Assembly (NCBI GenBank): GCA_031553615.1
Contig: JAVBLJ010000017.1
Location: 1 to 64,000 of the forward strand
Direction: 5' to 3'
Length of the DNA: 64,000 bases
DNA from: WQXF01 sp031553615
GTDB taxonomy: Bacteria; Bacillota; Clostridia; Christensenellales; Aristaeellaceae
Shown here: one piece after another, positions 17,928 through 26,974 of the stretch
Numbering within the stretch: position 1 is the first letter of the stretch
Layout: the number at the start of each line of letters is the position of its first letter
Made by a program: the position numbers and the translations under genes
Notes under the pieces: model-generated
Databases searched by the model: none
Told to the model about the DNA's origin: nothing
Seen by the model: the letters and a program-made list of their open reading frames with translations, nothing else

Positions 17928-18989
17928 TTATTGCTCGCGCGCTTCCTCGGGCACGGCGGCTTCCACCACTGTGGTGCCTACCTTGGCAAATTCATCGCGC
18001 GGATGGCGGCGAACCCGCATGCTGATGCACTTCTTCGGGCACTTCGCCACGCACGCGCCGCAGCCGGTGCAGGCCTCAGTGATGTCGTGCGGCTGCTTGC
18101 GTTCGCCCGCAATGGCGTCAAACTGGCATTGCTTTTTGCAAATGCCGCAGCCGATGCACTCCGCGCGGTCGATCACCGCTTCCTTGCGGTTATCGAAATC
18201 GCCCCAAATCGCCATGGTGGGGCAAACTTCAGCGCACATCATGCAGCCCACGCACTTCTCGCGATCGATGGACGGCAAATGATTGGTCATGGTGATGGCA
18301 TCAAACTTACAGGATTTGAAGCAGAGCTCGCAGCCCACGCAGCCAACCTTGCAATTGTCGCTCACCAGCTTGCCCTCGTCCGCAGCGCGGCAAAGCAGCT
18401 GCACCGGAGCATCGGCAGGCTGGAGCGAAAGCACCTTCTTGGGGCACACGGCGATGCAGGTAGAGCAACCAGTGCACTTCTCCGCATCCACCACGGCGAT
18501 CCGCCTGCGCTCATCCACGTGAATGGCGTCAAACGGGCAGGCCTTGGCGCAGGTTCCCCGTCCCAGGCAAGCGTAGTGGCAAGCCTTGTTGCCATCGGCC
18601 ACCAGGGAAGCGGAAAGGCAATCATCGATGCCATGATACTGAAACTTGGGCTTGCAGCGCTCGTCCGATCCCTGGCACTTCACGGTAGCCACCTGGCGCA
18701 CCGAGTCCCCCGCATCCACGCCCATGATGGCCGCCACTTTCGCCGCCACCTCCGCGCCGCCCACCGGGCAGCCGTTGGCTTTGGCCTTGCCATCCACCAC
18801 GGCCTGCGCAAATCCATCGCAGCCGGGCAGGCCACAGCCGCCGCAGTTCGCACCGGGTAGCACCTCGCGAATGGCCGACGCACGCTCATCCACCGGCACA
18901 TGGAAAACCTTGTTGAACACGGCCAACACCACGCCGAATACCAGGCCGAGGCCGCCAAGCACCGCCCCAGCGTATACGATCGTCATCAT
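17928..18989 (-). CDS. rnfB: Rnf complex iron-sulfur subunit RnfB
   Basis: 353 aa: one N-terminal membrane segment, then the RnfB-type 4Fe-4S domain (CGGCGLPGCDGFAQA with a later Cys in GCPVGG), followed by several CxxCxxCxxxC ferredoxin motifs (CTGCSTCIAVCP, CVGCMMCAEVCP, CIGCGICKKQC, CTGCGACVAKCP). It is expected to take electrons from reduced ferredoxin and pass them into the membrane complex. Start at 18989 has GGAGG 9 bases upstream; the ORF 5' of it is not part of the gene. Last gene of the operon, 18 bases after rnfA. Confidence 0.93.
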   Translation of the reverse strand: MMTIVYAGAVLGGLGLVFGVVLAVFNKVFHVPVDERASAIREVLPGANCGGCGLPGCDGFAQAVVDGKAKANGCPVGGAEVAAKVAAIMGVDAGDSVRQVATVKCQGSDERCKPKFQYHGIDDCLSASLVADGNKACHYACLGRGTCAKACPFDAIHVDERRRIAVVDAEKCTGCSTCIAVCPKKVLSLQPADAPVQLLCRAADEGKLVSDNCKVGCVGCELCFKSCKFDAITMTNHLPSIDREKCVGCMMCAEVCPTMAIWGDFDNRKEAVIDRAECIGCGICKKQCQFDAIAGERKQPHDITEACTGCGACVAKCPKKCISMRVRRHPRDEFAKVGTTVVEAAVPEEAREQ

Positions 18990-19006
18990 TCTCAGCGTCC
19001 TCCTTC

Positions 19007-19582
19007 CTAAATGAATCCCTGGAAGCCCAGGAACGCGACGCTCATCAATCCGGCGGTCAGCAGAGCGCCGGGGAAGCCGTCCATCCACTTGGGCATGTTG
19101 GTGGTCTCAAAGCGCTCGCGCAGTCCGGCGAACAGCGTGATCGCCAGGGTGAAGCCCAGCGCACCGCCGACACCGTTCACCACCGATTCCACCAGGGTGT
19201 AGCTCTCGGTCATGTTGAGCAGCGTCACACCCAGCACGGCACAGTTGGTGGTGATGAGCGGCAGATACACGCCCAAAGATTGGTAGAGACCGAAGCTGAG
19301 CTTTTTTAGCATCATTTCGACCAACTGCACCAGCACCGCGATCACGACGATGAACGCGATGGTCTGCAGGAACTCCAACCCGAGCGGAACCAGCAGAGAA
19401 TACTGCACGATGTAGGTGATCAGCGAAGCAAGCGCCATCACGAAAGTGACCGCAATGCCCATGCCAACCGCAGTTCCAATGCGCTTTGAAACGCCCAGGA
19501 ACGGACAGATGCCCAAGAAGCGGGACGTGATGAAGTTGTTAACGAGTATGGACCCTAGCAGGATCACGAAGATTTTCCCCAC
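19007..19582 (-). CDS. rnfA: Rnf complex membrane subunit RnfA
   Basis: 191 aa, six membrane spans, opening with the conserved SILVNNFITSRFLGICPFLG. It forms with RnfE a membrane half-barrel proposed to hold an intramembrane iron-sulfur centre through paired Cys residues (ICPFLG and NCAVLG are both present). GTG start at 19582 with AAGGAGGGAGC upstream. Homologous to RnfE in the preceding gene. Confidence 0.94.
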   Translation of the reverse strand: MGKIFVILLGSILVNNFITSRFLGICPFLGVSKRIGTAVGMGIAVTFVMALASLITYIVQYSLLVPLGLEFLQTIAFIVVIAVLVQLVEMMLKKLSFGLYQSLGVYLPLITTNCAVLGVTLLNMTESYTLVESVVNGVGGALGFTLAITLFAGLRERFETTNMPKWMDGFPGALLTAGLMSVAFLGFQGFI

Positions 19583-19597
19583 GATGCTCCCTCCTTC

Positions 19598-20239
19598 TTA
19601 TGCGGTCTTTGCGTTCGTTGCGGTCTTTGTGTTCTTTGCGGCTCTTGCGGAAAGCTTGCGCGTAATCAGGTTCGCGGTAGCCAGCAGCAGGCCCAGCATG
19701 ATGAAGCCGCCCGGAGGCGCGGTGATAATGCTCATGGGCTGGTACGCGGTGGGCATCACGCGCGCGCCAAAGAAGGTGCCTGCCCCCAGGATTTCACGGA
19801 TCGAGGCCAAAATGGTGATGGCCGCGGTGAACCCCAGCCCCATGCCCAGGCCGTCCATCACGGAGGCCAGGGGCGGATTTTTGAATGCGAACGCCTCGGC
19901 CCGCGCGAAGATGATGCAGTTAACCACGATGAGCGGAATGAAGATGCCCAGCGACTTGTGCAGTGCGGGCACAAAGGCCTCCACCACCAGCTGCACGATG
20001 GTCACGAAGGTGGCGATGGCCACCACGAACGCCGGAATGCGGATGGCTTCCGGGGTGATTTTGCGCATGAGCGATATCACCAGGTTGGAGCACACCAGCA
20101 CGAAGGTGGCCGCAAGGCCCATGCCGATGCCGTTGAAAGCCGTGGTGGTGATCGCCATGGTGGGGCACATGCCCAGCACCAGCCGGAACGTGGGATTCTC
20201 GTTGAAAATGCCGTTGAGGAATATCTTGCGCAGGTTCAT
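19598..20239 (-). CDS. rnfE: Rnf complex membrane subunit RnfE
   Basis: 213 aa, six membrane spans, with FNENPTFRLVLGMCPTMA and IVVNCIIFARAEAFA, the two Cys-bearing segments shared by RnfA/RnfE. The C-terminal tail is low-complexity, with AKNTKTATNAKTA repeats. Together with RnfA it should conduct electrons across the membrane while the complex exports Na+ or H+. It begins one base after the rnfG stop. Confidence 0.93.
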   Translation of the reverse strand: MNLRKIFLNGIFNENPTFRLVLGMCPTMAITTTAFNGIGMGLAATFVLVCSNLVISLMRKITPEAIRIPAFVVAIATFVTIVQLVVEAFVPALHKSLGIFIPLIVVNCIIFARAEAFAFKNPPLASVMDGLGMGLGFTAAITILASIREILGAGTFFGARVMPTAYQPMSIITAPPGGFIMLGLLLATANLITRKLSARAAKNTKTATNAKTA

Positions 20240-20240
20240 G

Positions 20241-22145
20241 TTACGGCACCTCCTTTATGGACTGATAGGCCGCTGCCGCGTGCTTCACGGCCTTCTGAAA
20301 TGCTTCGGTGGTTATAGTCGCGCCCGATTTGAGCTCCACCTTTTCGTGTGCGCTCACGTCGGCGGGCGAGCCCACCAGCGCTTCCACAAAGGCGGTGTCG
20401 TTCAGCACGTCCGCGCCGATATTGTCGGTCTCGGCCTGGGAAAGCACAAGGATGCTCACGAAGTTTCCGGCGGTGTCGATCTCGTGCTGCAGCGTGATCT
20501 TGTCGACCTCGTTGTAGCCCGTAGATACAGTTACGATGCGGTATCCGACGGTCGCGCCGTCCTTCACCGCCTTGTCGATGGCCTTGACGGTCGCGAACTG
20601 CTTGTTCTCATCGGTGAAGGCGAGGGGCTCAAAGGTCGCGCCCGCAAACACGCCCTCCACGGTGGGGAAAGCCGCCTGCTCGGCGGGAGCCGCCGGGGCC
20701 GGTGTGCCGCCCGCGATAATGCTTTGGTACGCGCGCGCCACCTGTTTCGTGCCGCGCTTCAGCGCGTCCGAGGTGAACGTGGCATGCGATACGGTATCGA
20801 TGGCTTCGGCGGTCTCGACCTGCGCCGGTTTGCCCAGGAACTGGCCCAGGAACTCGGCATCGGTAAACACCACGCCACCGATGGTTTCGGTTTCCTCGTG
20901 CTGAATGGGAAGAAGCGAGAGGAAATTGCCCTCCGCATCCACGTCGATCTGCACCAAAATGGGTGCGCCTTCGTGATCCTCCACGGCATAGCCGCTCACC
21001 TTGGCCACAAAGCGATACTTGACCACCGCGCCCTCGCGCAGGCCGCGCTGGGCCGATTGCACAGCCTTGTACTCATCCGGCGTGGGCAGCGCGATGTCCT
21101 CGAAAGTGATGCCCTCGTCCGGATCGGGCACCGGGACGAGATACGCGGTGTAGAACGCTCCGGCTTGTCCGATCGCCGCGAGCACCGCCTTGGAGGTAAT
21201 GGTGGCACCGCTGATGCCGTCGACCGCTTCGGCGGGGTTTTCGGCAGGCTTTCCGGCGAACTTGGCCAGAAACTCGGCGCCCTCCTCGCCCGCGATGCGT
21301 CCACCGTATTCCGGCGTCTCGTTTTGCGAGACCAGCTCGACAGCGGTGACCGTGCCGGTCGTGCTGTCAATGGAGGCGCGCAGCACCACCTGATCGGCGT
21401 AGCCCTTCGAGGCCAGCTCGAAGGTGTAGCCAGCGGTCTGCTTGCCTATCGCGCCCCGGTAAATCTCGCGGATCGTATCGTACTCGCCCACCACTGCGTA
21501 AGGGCTGAGCTCGGCGAAGCTAATCGCCGAAGGCAACTGCGCTTGGCGCAGCAGGTCGTCACCCTCCAAGGGCTTGGCTTTGGGCGTGCCGGGATGCGGC
21601 TCTACGCCGAGCACGTCCTTGGTCAGCGCCACCATCTGCCGGACCGATTCCTTGAACGGGCCCGAGGAAACCGTAGCCCCGCTGATGGTATCGACGTCGC
21701 TGTCGATCACCTTGGGATCGGCGGCCAGCGCGTCAAATTGGCTCAAAAATTCTTCCCCGCCCACCTTGCTGCCGATGTTGGCAGTTTCCTGCAGATCCCC
21801 CACAGCGATGCCGTGAATCGCGCCGTCGATGCCCACGCTCAGCGTGATGGGAATGGGACCGCCGTAACCCTGCGGCGCGGCGGTCAGCACGTAGCCGACC
21901 ACTGCGCCCCCGGTCTTGCCCTCGTACAGGGCGGTGACCCGCGGATAATCCTCGGCGGCAGGCACTTCCTTGGCTTCGAAGGATTCCGCCTCGGGCAGCA
22001 CGGCGCGTTGCGCGCCTTGCGCGGCTTCGAGCTTGGCCTTCGCGATGGGTTCTTTGGTGATCAGATAGGTGCCGGCCAGTAACACCGCAGCCACCAACGT
22101 GAAGATCAACAGGCGCAGACCTAGATTGAGAATATCCTTACGCAC
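20241..22145 (-). CDS. rnfG: RnfG-type flavoprotein subunit with four tandem FMN-binding domains
   Basis: 634 aa, about three times the usual RnfG length (~200). One N-terminal membrane anchor (residues ~10-28) is followed by four repeats of the FMN_bind domain, each ending in the covalent-flavinylation motif: DTISGAT (Thr158), DGISGAT (Thr315), DTVSHAT (Thr456, Gly replaced by His) and LKSGAT (Thr610). In known RnfG/NqrC, ApbE attaches FMN through a phosphoester to this Thr. A Pro/Ala linker separates repeats 3 and 4 near residue 485. GTG start with GGAGG 8 bases upstream; overlaps the rnfD stop by 8 bases. Its place between rnfD and rnfE is canonical. No apbE is in the window. Confidence 0.9.
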   Translation of the reverse strand: MRKDILNLGLRLLIFTLVAAVLLAGTYLITKEPIAKAKLEAAQGAQRAVLPEAESFEAKEVPAAEDYPRVTALYEGKTGGAVVGYVLTAAPQGYGGPIPITLSVGIDGAIHGIAVGDLQETANIGSKVGGEEFLSQFDALAADPKVIDSDVDTISGATVSSGPFKESVRQMVALTKDVLGVEPHPGTPKAKPLEGDDLLRQAQLPSAISFAELSPYAVVGEYDTIREIYRGAIGKQTAGYTFELASKGYADQVVLRASIDSTTGTVTAVELVSQNETPEYGGRIAGEEGAEFLAKFAGKPAENPAEAVDGISGATITSKAVLAAIGQAGAFYTAYLVPVPDPDEGITFEDIALPTPDEYKAVQSAQRGLREGAVVKYRFVAKVSGYAVEDHEGAPILVQIDVDAEGNFLSLLPIQHEETETIGGVVFTDAEFLGQFLGKPAQVETAEAIDTVSHATFTSDALKRGTKQVARAYQSIIAGGTPAPAAPAEQAAFPTVEGVFAGATFEPLAFTDENKQFATVKAIDKAVKDGATVGYRIVTVSTGYNEVDKITLQHEIDTAGNFVSILVLSQAETDNIGADVLNDTAFVEALVGSPADVSAHEKVELKSGATITTEAFQKAVKHAAAAYQSIKEVP

Positions 22146-23139
22146 GGCTCTTCACCTCCCCGAAAGCGCGTGGCTTGGTGGCGCGCTCGATCAGCGGCGA
22201 CACCACGTTCATCAGCAGGATAGCGAAGGAGCAGCCTTCGACCATCTTCGCATGGTACGCGCGGAACAGGAACAGTATGATTCCGCAGCCCAATCCATAA
22301 ATGATTTGGCCCCAGCCGGTGACCGGCGCAGACGCATAGTCAGTCGCCATAAAGAACGCGCCCAGGATCAATCCGCCGGAAAGCAGCTGATAGACCGCCG
22401 AATTCGCCCCCGCGTCCGCGCTGTAGAATACGCCGGTCTGCAGCCAAGTGAGCGCAAAGAACGAAACTAGGAAGCACACCGGAATGCGCCAGCTAATCAC
22501 CTTGCGCGCCAGCAAGTAAACGCCGCCCAGGAGCAGCGCGAGCTTGCTGGTCTCGCCCAAGGTGCCGGGCACATTGCCGATGAACAGGTTCATAAGGCTA
22601 TAGGCATCCTTGCCCGCCGCGACGGCCAGGGGCGTAGCGCCGGAAACGGCATCCACCGTGTCCTTACCCCATCCGGCCATCCATTGACCGGCCTGGGGCG
22701 CAACCCAGCTGGTCATCAGCCCCGCCCAGGAGGCGGCCAGTATCACGCGCGCGGCCAGCGCCGGGTTCATAAAGTTCTGGCCCAGCCCGCCAAAGAATTG
22801 CTTTACCAAAATGATGGCCACCGCCGCGCCCACCGTCGCGAGCCACCAGGGCGCGGACGCAGGCAGATTGAAGGCCAGCAGCATGCCGGTCACCACCGCG
22901 CTCCAATCGCCGGTCGTGTTGGGCTTCTTGACAATGTAGTTGTACAGCCATTCCGCCGCCACCGCGCTGAGCACCGATACCGCGATCAGCACCCCGGCGC
23001 GCAGCCCGAAGAACACGACTGCCGCAATCGCCGCAGGCAACAGCGCGATGCACACGTCCCGCATCACGTCCCGCGTGGTCGTGTTGTCGCGCAGGTGCGG
23101 AGAGGACGCCACCGCAAACCGATTTTGCATATTCTCCAC
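22138..23139 (-). CDS. rnfD: Rnf complex membrane subunit RnfD
   Basis: 333 aa polytopic NqrB/RnfD-family protein that binds flavin and contributes to the ion-translocating core. SSPHLRDNTTTRDVM at the N-terminus and FNLPASAPWW and GLGQNFMNPALAARV are family segments. The flavin-site motif SGATPLA is present after DTVDAV, consistent with covalent FMN on Thr. A GTG at 23139 or an ATG at 23130 could start translation; both follow an AGGAAGAAGGGG purine tract. Confidence 0.92.
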   Translation of the reverse strand: MENMQNRFAVASSPHLRDNTTTRDVMRDVCIALLPAAIAAVVFFGLRAGVLIAVSVLSAVAAEWLYNYIVKKPNTTGDWSAVVTGMLLAFNLPASAPWWLATVGAAVAIILVKQFFGGLGQNFMNPALAARVILAASWAGLMTSWVAPQAGQWMAGWGKDTVDAVSGATPLAVAAGKDAYSLMNLFIGNVPGTLGETSKLALLLGGVYLLARKVISWRIPVCFLVSFFALTWLQTGVFYSADAGANSAVYQLLSGGLILGAFFMATDYASAPVTGWGQIIYGLGCGIILFLFRAYHAKMVEGCSFAILLMNVVSPLIERATKPRAFGEVKSRA

Positions 23140-23148
23140 CCCTTCTTC

Positions 23149-24507
23149 CTACTTATTTTGCGCTGCGGCATTGCTTTGCGCAGCCGCCCGCTTTGCTTGA
23201 ATGCCCGCCTTCGCCGTGCGGCAGCTCTGGGTCAGCATCCGTTTGCTGGGACAGACGTAGGTACAGGCCCCGCACTCCATACAGGCCAGTGCGTTGTAGC
23301 CCTCCGCCAAATCCCAGTTGGTATGGCGGGCCGCCGCATCGATCTGGTTGGGCAAAAGACGCATGGGACAAGCACGGGTGCAGCGCCCGCAGTGCATGCA
23401 AGCCAGCTCCTTGGGCAGCGAGCCCTCCTTGCCAAAGGCCAGGATGCCGCTGGTCCCCTTCGTAACCGGAATATCCAGGCGCGAAATCGCAGCGCCCATC
23501 ATGGGCCCGCCGACGATCACCTTTTCCGCGCCCTCGGCCAGGCCGCCGCACTCGTCCACCAGGTCGGCGATGGTGGTTCCGATGCGCACGCGCAGGTTCG
23601 CAGGCTTCGCGACCCGGCCCGTCACCGTGACCATTCGTTCGATGAGCGGTCTGCCTTGGCGCACCGCGCGCGAGATCGCGGCCGCCGTGGCCACATTGAT
23701 CACCACCACACCCACGTCGGCGGGCAAACGACCCAGCGGCACGGTGCGCCCGGTGAGCGCATAGATCAGCTGCTTTTCGCCGCCCTGCGGGTAACGCACC
23801 GGCAGCGCCGTGACCTCCGCATCCGAACCCAGCGCGGCGCGCATGGCCTCGACCGCATCCATCTTGTTGTTTTCAATGCCCACGATGGCGGTCTTGGCCG
23901 CCAGCATGCGCCGCGCGAGCCGAAAGCCATCGGCGATCTCTTCCGCATTTTCCAACATCATGCGGTGATCGCAGGTCAGGTATGGCTCGCACTCCGCACC
24001 GTTCAGCAGCAAGGTATCGACGGGCTTCTCGGCGGGAGGCGATAGCTTAACCGCCGTCGGGAAAGTCGCGCCGCCTAAGCCTACAATGCCCGCATCGCGC
24101 AGTATCTGCGCAAGCTGCGGCGCATCCACCGCGTCCACATGGTCGCGCGGCCTGCAATCCGGGTGCCAACGATCCTCAAAATCGTTGTCGATGACCACCG
24201 CGGGCACGTTGAGCCCGTTGGGCAGCACGCAGCGATCCAGCTTGACCACCTTGCCGGATATCGAAGCGTGCACCGAGGCGCTGATGAGCCCTTCGGCCAT
24301 ACCGATCACCTGACCCATGTCGACCCGATCCCCCGCCTTGACCACGCTGGCGCAAGGCTTCCCGATATGCTGTTGGAGCGCGATGACCACCCGAACCGGG
24401 GCCTTTGCATCGCGCGCTGGCGTGTCTTGGGTTGCTTCCTTTCCGTTTCCGATCTCTCGGGGATGAATGCCACCCGGGAACTTGCGTACTGAAACCGCCA
24501 CAGGCAC
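23149..24507 (-). CDS. rnfC: Rnf complex NADH-binding subunit RnfC
   Basis: 452 aa peripheral subunit: an N-terminal RnfC barrel (KFPGGIHP, VKAGDRVDMGQVIG), a Complex I 51-kDa-like NAD/FMN fold (GLGGATFPTAVKL, LLLNGAECEPYLTCD), a SLBB-type region and two C-terminal 4Fe-4S motifs (CMHCGRCTRACP, CMECGACTYVCP). It should reduce NAD+ at the end of the chain. GTG start at 24507 behind GGAGGAGA; first gene of the operon. A GCGGCC/GGCCGC hairpin (24531-24545) lies in its leader just upstream. Confidence 0.93.
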   Translation of the reverse strand: MPVAVSVRKFPGGIHPREIGNGKEATQDTPARDAKAPVRVVIALQQHIGKPCASVVKAGDRVDMGQVIGMAEGLISASVHASISGKVVKLDRCVLPNGLNVPAVVIDNDFEDRWHPDCRPRDHVDAVDAPQLAQILRDAGIVGLGGATFPTAVKLSPPAEKPVDTLLLNGAECEPYLTCDHRMMLENAEEIADGFRLARRMLAAKTAIVGIENNKMDAVEAMRAALGSDAEVTALPVRYPQGGEKQLIYALTGRTVPLGRLPADVGVVVINVATAAAISRAVRQGRPLIERMVTVTGRVAKPANLRVRIGTTIADLVDECGGLAEGAEKVIVGGPMMGAAISRLDIPVTKGTSGILAFGKEGSLPKELACMHCGRCTRACPMRLLPNQIDAAARHTNWDLAEGYNALACMECGACTYVCPSKRMLTQSCRTAKAGIQAKRAAAQSNAAAQNK

Positions 24508-24567
24508 TTCTCCTCCTTCTAACTAGCGTAGCGGCCGTAGGCCGCCACGTAATATCTTCCATATTTA

Positions 24568-24585
24568 TTGACAAGATTTTGTCAA
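24568..24585. promoter_or_regulatory. 18-bp palindrome in the rnf leader, candidate operator
   Basis: TTGACAAGATTTTGTCAA is a perfect 7-4-7 dyad located about 22-40 bases downstream of the predicted rnf -10 box. The geometry equals Rex operators, but the half-site differs from the usual TTGTGAA/TTGTTAA. Confidence 0.5.
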
Positions 24586-24606
24586 ATTTGGGCATACGCC
24601 TGATTG

Positions 24607-24634
24607 ATTATAACACACTTTCGCGCCGAAGCAA
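24607..24634 (-). promoter_or_regulatory. Predicted rnf operon promoter, overlapping the recN 3' end
   Basis: TATAAT (24607-24612) contains the recN stop region; TTGCTT (24629-24634) lies 16 bases upstream. Transcription would start about 95 bases before rnfC. Confidence 0.5.
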
Positions 24635-26347
24635 CCCTTTTCTCGCATTGGCCTCCTCCAGCATAGTCGAAGCATGCTGCAAGCTGCTGGCGCTATTGGG
24701 ATCGGCCCCGCCCACGATACGCGCCAGCTCAGCGCAGCGCCCCTGGTGATCGAGTTGCTGCACGCCGGTGCGGGTGCGGCCCTCGGCCTCGCGCTTTTCC
24801 ACCAGGTACTGCGCATCGGCCATGGCGGCGATTTGCGGCAGGTGTGTCACGCAGATCACCTGATGCGCCTTGGCTAGCGTCGCCATCTTTTCAGCCACCA
24901 CCTGCGCCATTCGCCCGCTGATGCCGGTATCGATCTCGTCGAACACCATGCTGGGCACCCCGGTCTGCTCGGCGGAGATGGTCTTGAGCGCCAGCATAAT
25001 GCGCGAAAGTTCGCCCCCCGAAGCGATGCGGGCCAGCGGGCGCTCCGGCTCCCCCAGGTTGGGCGCAAGCAAGAATTCCACCGTATCCAGCCCATCGGCA
25101 GTGAAGCGCGGCGCGGCCTCGCTCTGCGCGGGCAGATCGGAAAACAGCACGCGCATCCGGGCGTTCGTCATGCCCAAATCAGCCAGCTGCTCGCACATGC
25201 GCGCCTCAAACTGCTCAGCCAGCGCGCGGCGTGCGCTGTGCAGCGCCTCGGCCTGCGCATACAGCTCGGCTTCGAACCGCCCCGCCGCACGGGATAAATC
25301 AGCCTCGGTGCCCTCGGCATCCTCCAGCCCGGCCAGCTCCTTTGCCAAACGATCGCGGGTCGCCAGCATATCCCGGGTGGTCGCTCCATATTTGCGGCGC
25401 AGGCGGCTGATCACGTCGAGCCGCGCCTCCACCGCCTCGGCGTTCTCGGGGTCGTACTCCATGCCGTCGCGCAAGGCCCGCAGCTCGCCGGAGGCATCCT
25501 CCAATTGGTAGTAGAGCTCCTCGAGCCGCGCATGAAGCTGCTCGTAGGGCACGTCCAACTTGCTCAGCGGCGCGAGCGCATCCACGCTGTTGCGTAGCGA
25601 ATCCAGCGCCGAGGCTTGTGTGCCCTCGCCCTGGTAGAGCGCCACGAACGCATGCTCCACGCCCTCGGTAATCTTCTCAGCGTTGCGGTAGAAGATGCGC
25701 TGGCGTTCCAGCTCCTCCTCCTCGTCCGGACGCAGATGCGCCCCTTCCAGCTCGGCAAGCTGGTAGCGCAATAGGTCGAGCCGCGCATCGCGCTCCTTCA
25801 AGCGCTCGCGCAGCTGCGAAAGCTCGCGGGCTACCTCCCGCCAAGCGTGATACGCACCCCGTACCCCCGCTACCATCGCCGCATGCGCCGCACTGCCGTA
25901 CGCATCCAGGAAGAGCAGGTGACGGCGCGTATCCAGCAGCGATTGATGCTCGTGCTGGCCGTGCATGTCGAGCAGGGTTTCGGCCACCTGCTTCAGCGTG
26001 GAAACCGGCACCACGCTACCCCCTACCCGGCAGAGCGTGCGCCCGGCACTGTTGATCTCCCGCGCCAGGGGGAGCAGCCCATCCTCGGCCTCCAAGCCGA
26101 GCGCTTCCAGCACTTGGAGCGCTGAAGCATGTCCCGTCACGTCAAAAAGTGCTTCAACGCGCGCCTTTTCCGCCCCGGCCTGAACCATATCGCGGTCGGC
26201 ACGCTCGCCCAGCACCAAGTTGACCGCATCCACGACGATCGATTTGCCCGCGCCGGTTTCACCGGTCATCACGTTCAGACCGGGTGTGAAGCTGATGGTC
26301 ACGGCATCGATGATCGCCAAATTGCGTATGGATAGTTCTAAAAGCAA
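24608..26347 (-). CDS. recN: DNA repair protein RecN
   Basis: 579 aa SMC-like ATPase for double-strand-break repair. Walker A GETGAGKS near residue 30, a central coiled coil (residues ~160-370, rich in Glu/Arg/Leu), and the C-terminal ABC signature ASGGELSRIMLALK with Walker B VFDEIDTGISG. TTG start at 26347 behind GGAGGTAGA. Third gene of nadK-argR-recN, an order common in Firmicutes. Confidence 0.93.
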   Translation of the reverse strand: MLLELSIRNLAIIDAVTISFTPGLNVMTGETGAGKSIVVDAVNLVLGERADRDMVQAGAEKARVEALFDVTGHASALQVLEALGLEAEDGLLPLAREINSAGRTLCRVGGSVVPVSTLKQVAETLLDMHGQHEHQSLLDTRRHLLFLDAYGSAAHAAMVAGVRGAYHAWREVARELSQLRERLKERDARLDLLRYQLAELEGAHLRPDEEEELERQRIFYRNAEKITEGVEHAFVALYQGEGTQASALDSLRNSVDALAPLSKLDVPYEQLHARLEELYYQLEDASGELRALRDGMEYDPENAEAVEARLDVISRLRRKYGATTRDMLATRDRLAKELAGLEDAEGTEADLSRAAGRFEAELYAQAEALHSARRALAEQFEARMCEQLADLGMTNARMRVLFSDLPAQSEAAPRFTADGLDTVEFLLAPNLGEPERPLARIASGGELSRIMLALKTISAEQTGVPSMVFDEIDTGISGRMAQVVAEKMATLAKAHQVICVTHLPQIAAMADAQYLVEKREAEGRTRTGVQQLDHQGRCAELARIVGGADPNSASSLQHASTMLEEANARKGLLRRESVL

Positions 26348-26446
26348 AACGATCTACCTCCACGAACACACGCAAAGCGTGTGACATCGGCCTCCTATTG
26401 CATTGCTTTCGCACGCATTACTCTCGCACACGTTGCTCTCGTGCAG

Positions 26447-26896
26447 CTACTTCAGCATGGAGCGAAAGCGCTCCATCACGCCCTCCACATCATCGAGAGC
26501 GCGCACCGCGACAAAGATGGTGTTATCGCCCGCCAGCGTGCCCACGATGGGCGACCAGCGCATGCTGTCGATGGCCTCGGCGGCGGCATTGGCGCTACCG
26601 GTGAGGGTTTTGATAACGATGATATTGGCAGCGTTGGTGATGCTGAGCACCGATTCGCTGAAAATGCGAATAAAGCGCTCGGTCATGCCCTTCTCAGCCT
26701 TATCCAGCGTCGCATACTTATAGCCACTGTTCTCCGCCAACACCTTGAGCAGATGCAGCTCCTTGATATCGCGCGATACGGTGGCTTGCGTGACGATGAT
26801 GCCTCGGTTTTTAAGCATCTCGGCCAAATCCTCTTGGGTCTCCACATCTTGTTTTTCAATGATTTCCAAAATCGCTGCGTGACGAATAGACTTCAT
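26447..26896 (-). CDS. argR: Arginine repressor ArgR
   Basis: 149 aa: N-terminal winged helix (RHAAILEIIEKQDVETQEDLAEML, then VTQATVSRDIKEL) and C-terminal oligomerisation/arginine-binding domain (residues ~75-149, with GSANAAAEAIDSM and GTLAGDNTIFVA). ATG at 26896 with GGAGGAAC upstream; the ORF upstream is intergenic. A well-formed ARG box overlaps the promoter of the nadK-argR-recN unit, so autoregulation is likely. Confidence 0.93.
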   Translation of the reverse strand: MKSIRHAAILEIIEKQDVETQEDLAEMLKNRGIIVTQATVSRDIKELHLLKVLAENSGYKYATLDKAEKGMTERFIRIFSESVLSITNAANIIVIKTLTGSANAAAEAIDSMRWSPIVGTLAGDNTIFVAVRALDDVEGVMERFRSMLK

Positions 26897-26974
26897 GCTG
26901 TTCCTCCTTAGCAAGTGGGCTGCGCCCTGTGCCGGCGATGGGAAAACGGGTAGCAAAACGGGCGGATGATGGGA

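Noticed and set aside
19416..22082. An 888-codon open frame on the plus strand opposite rnfE and rnfG
   Set aside because: It is antisense to two Rnf genes with clear motifs; long shadow frames are expected in GC-rich coding DNA.
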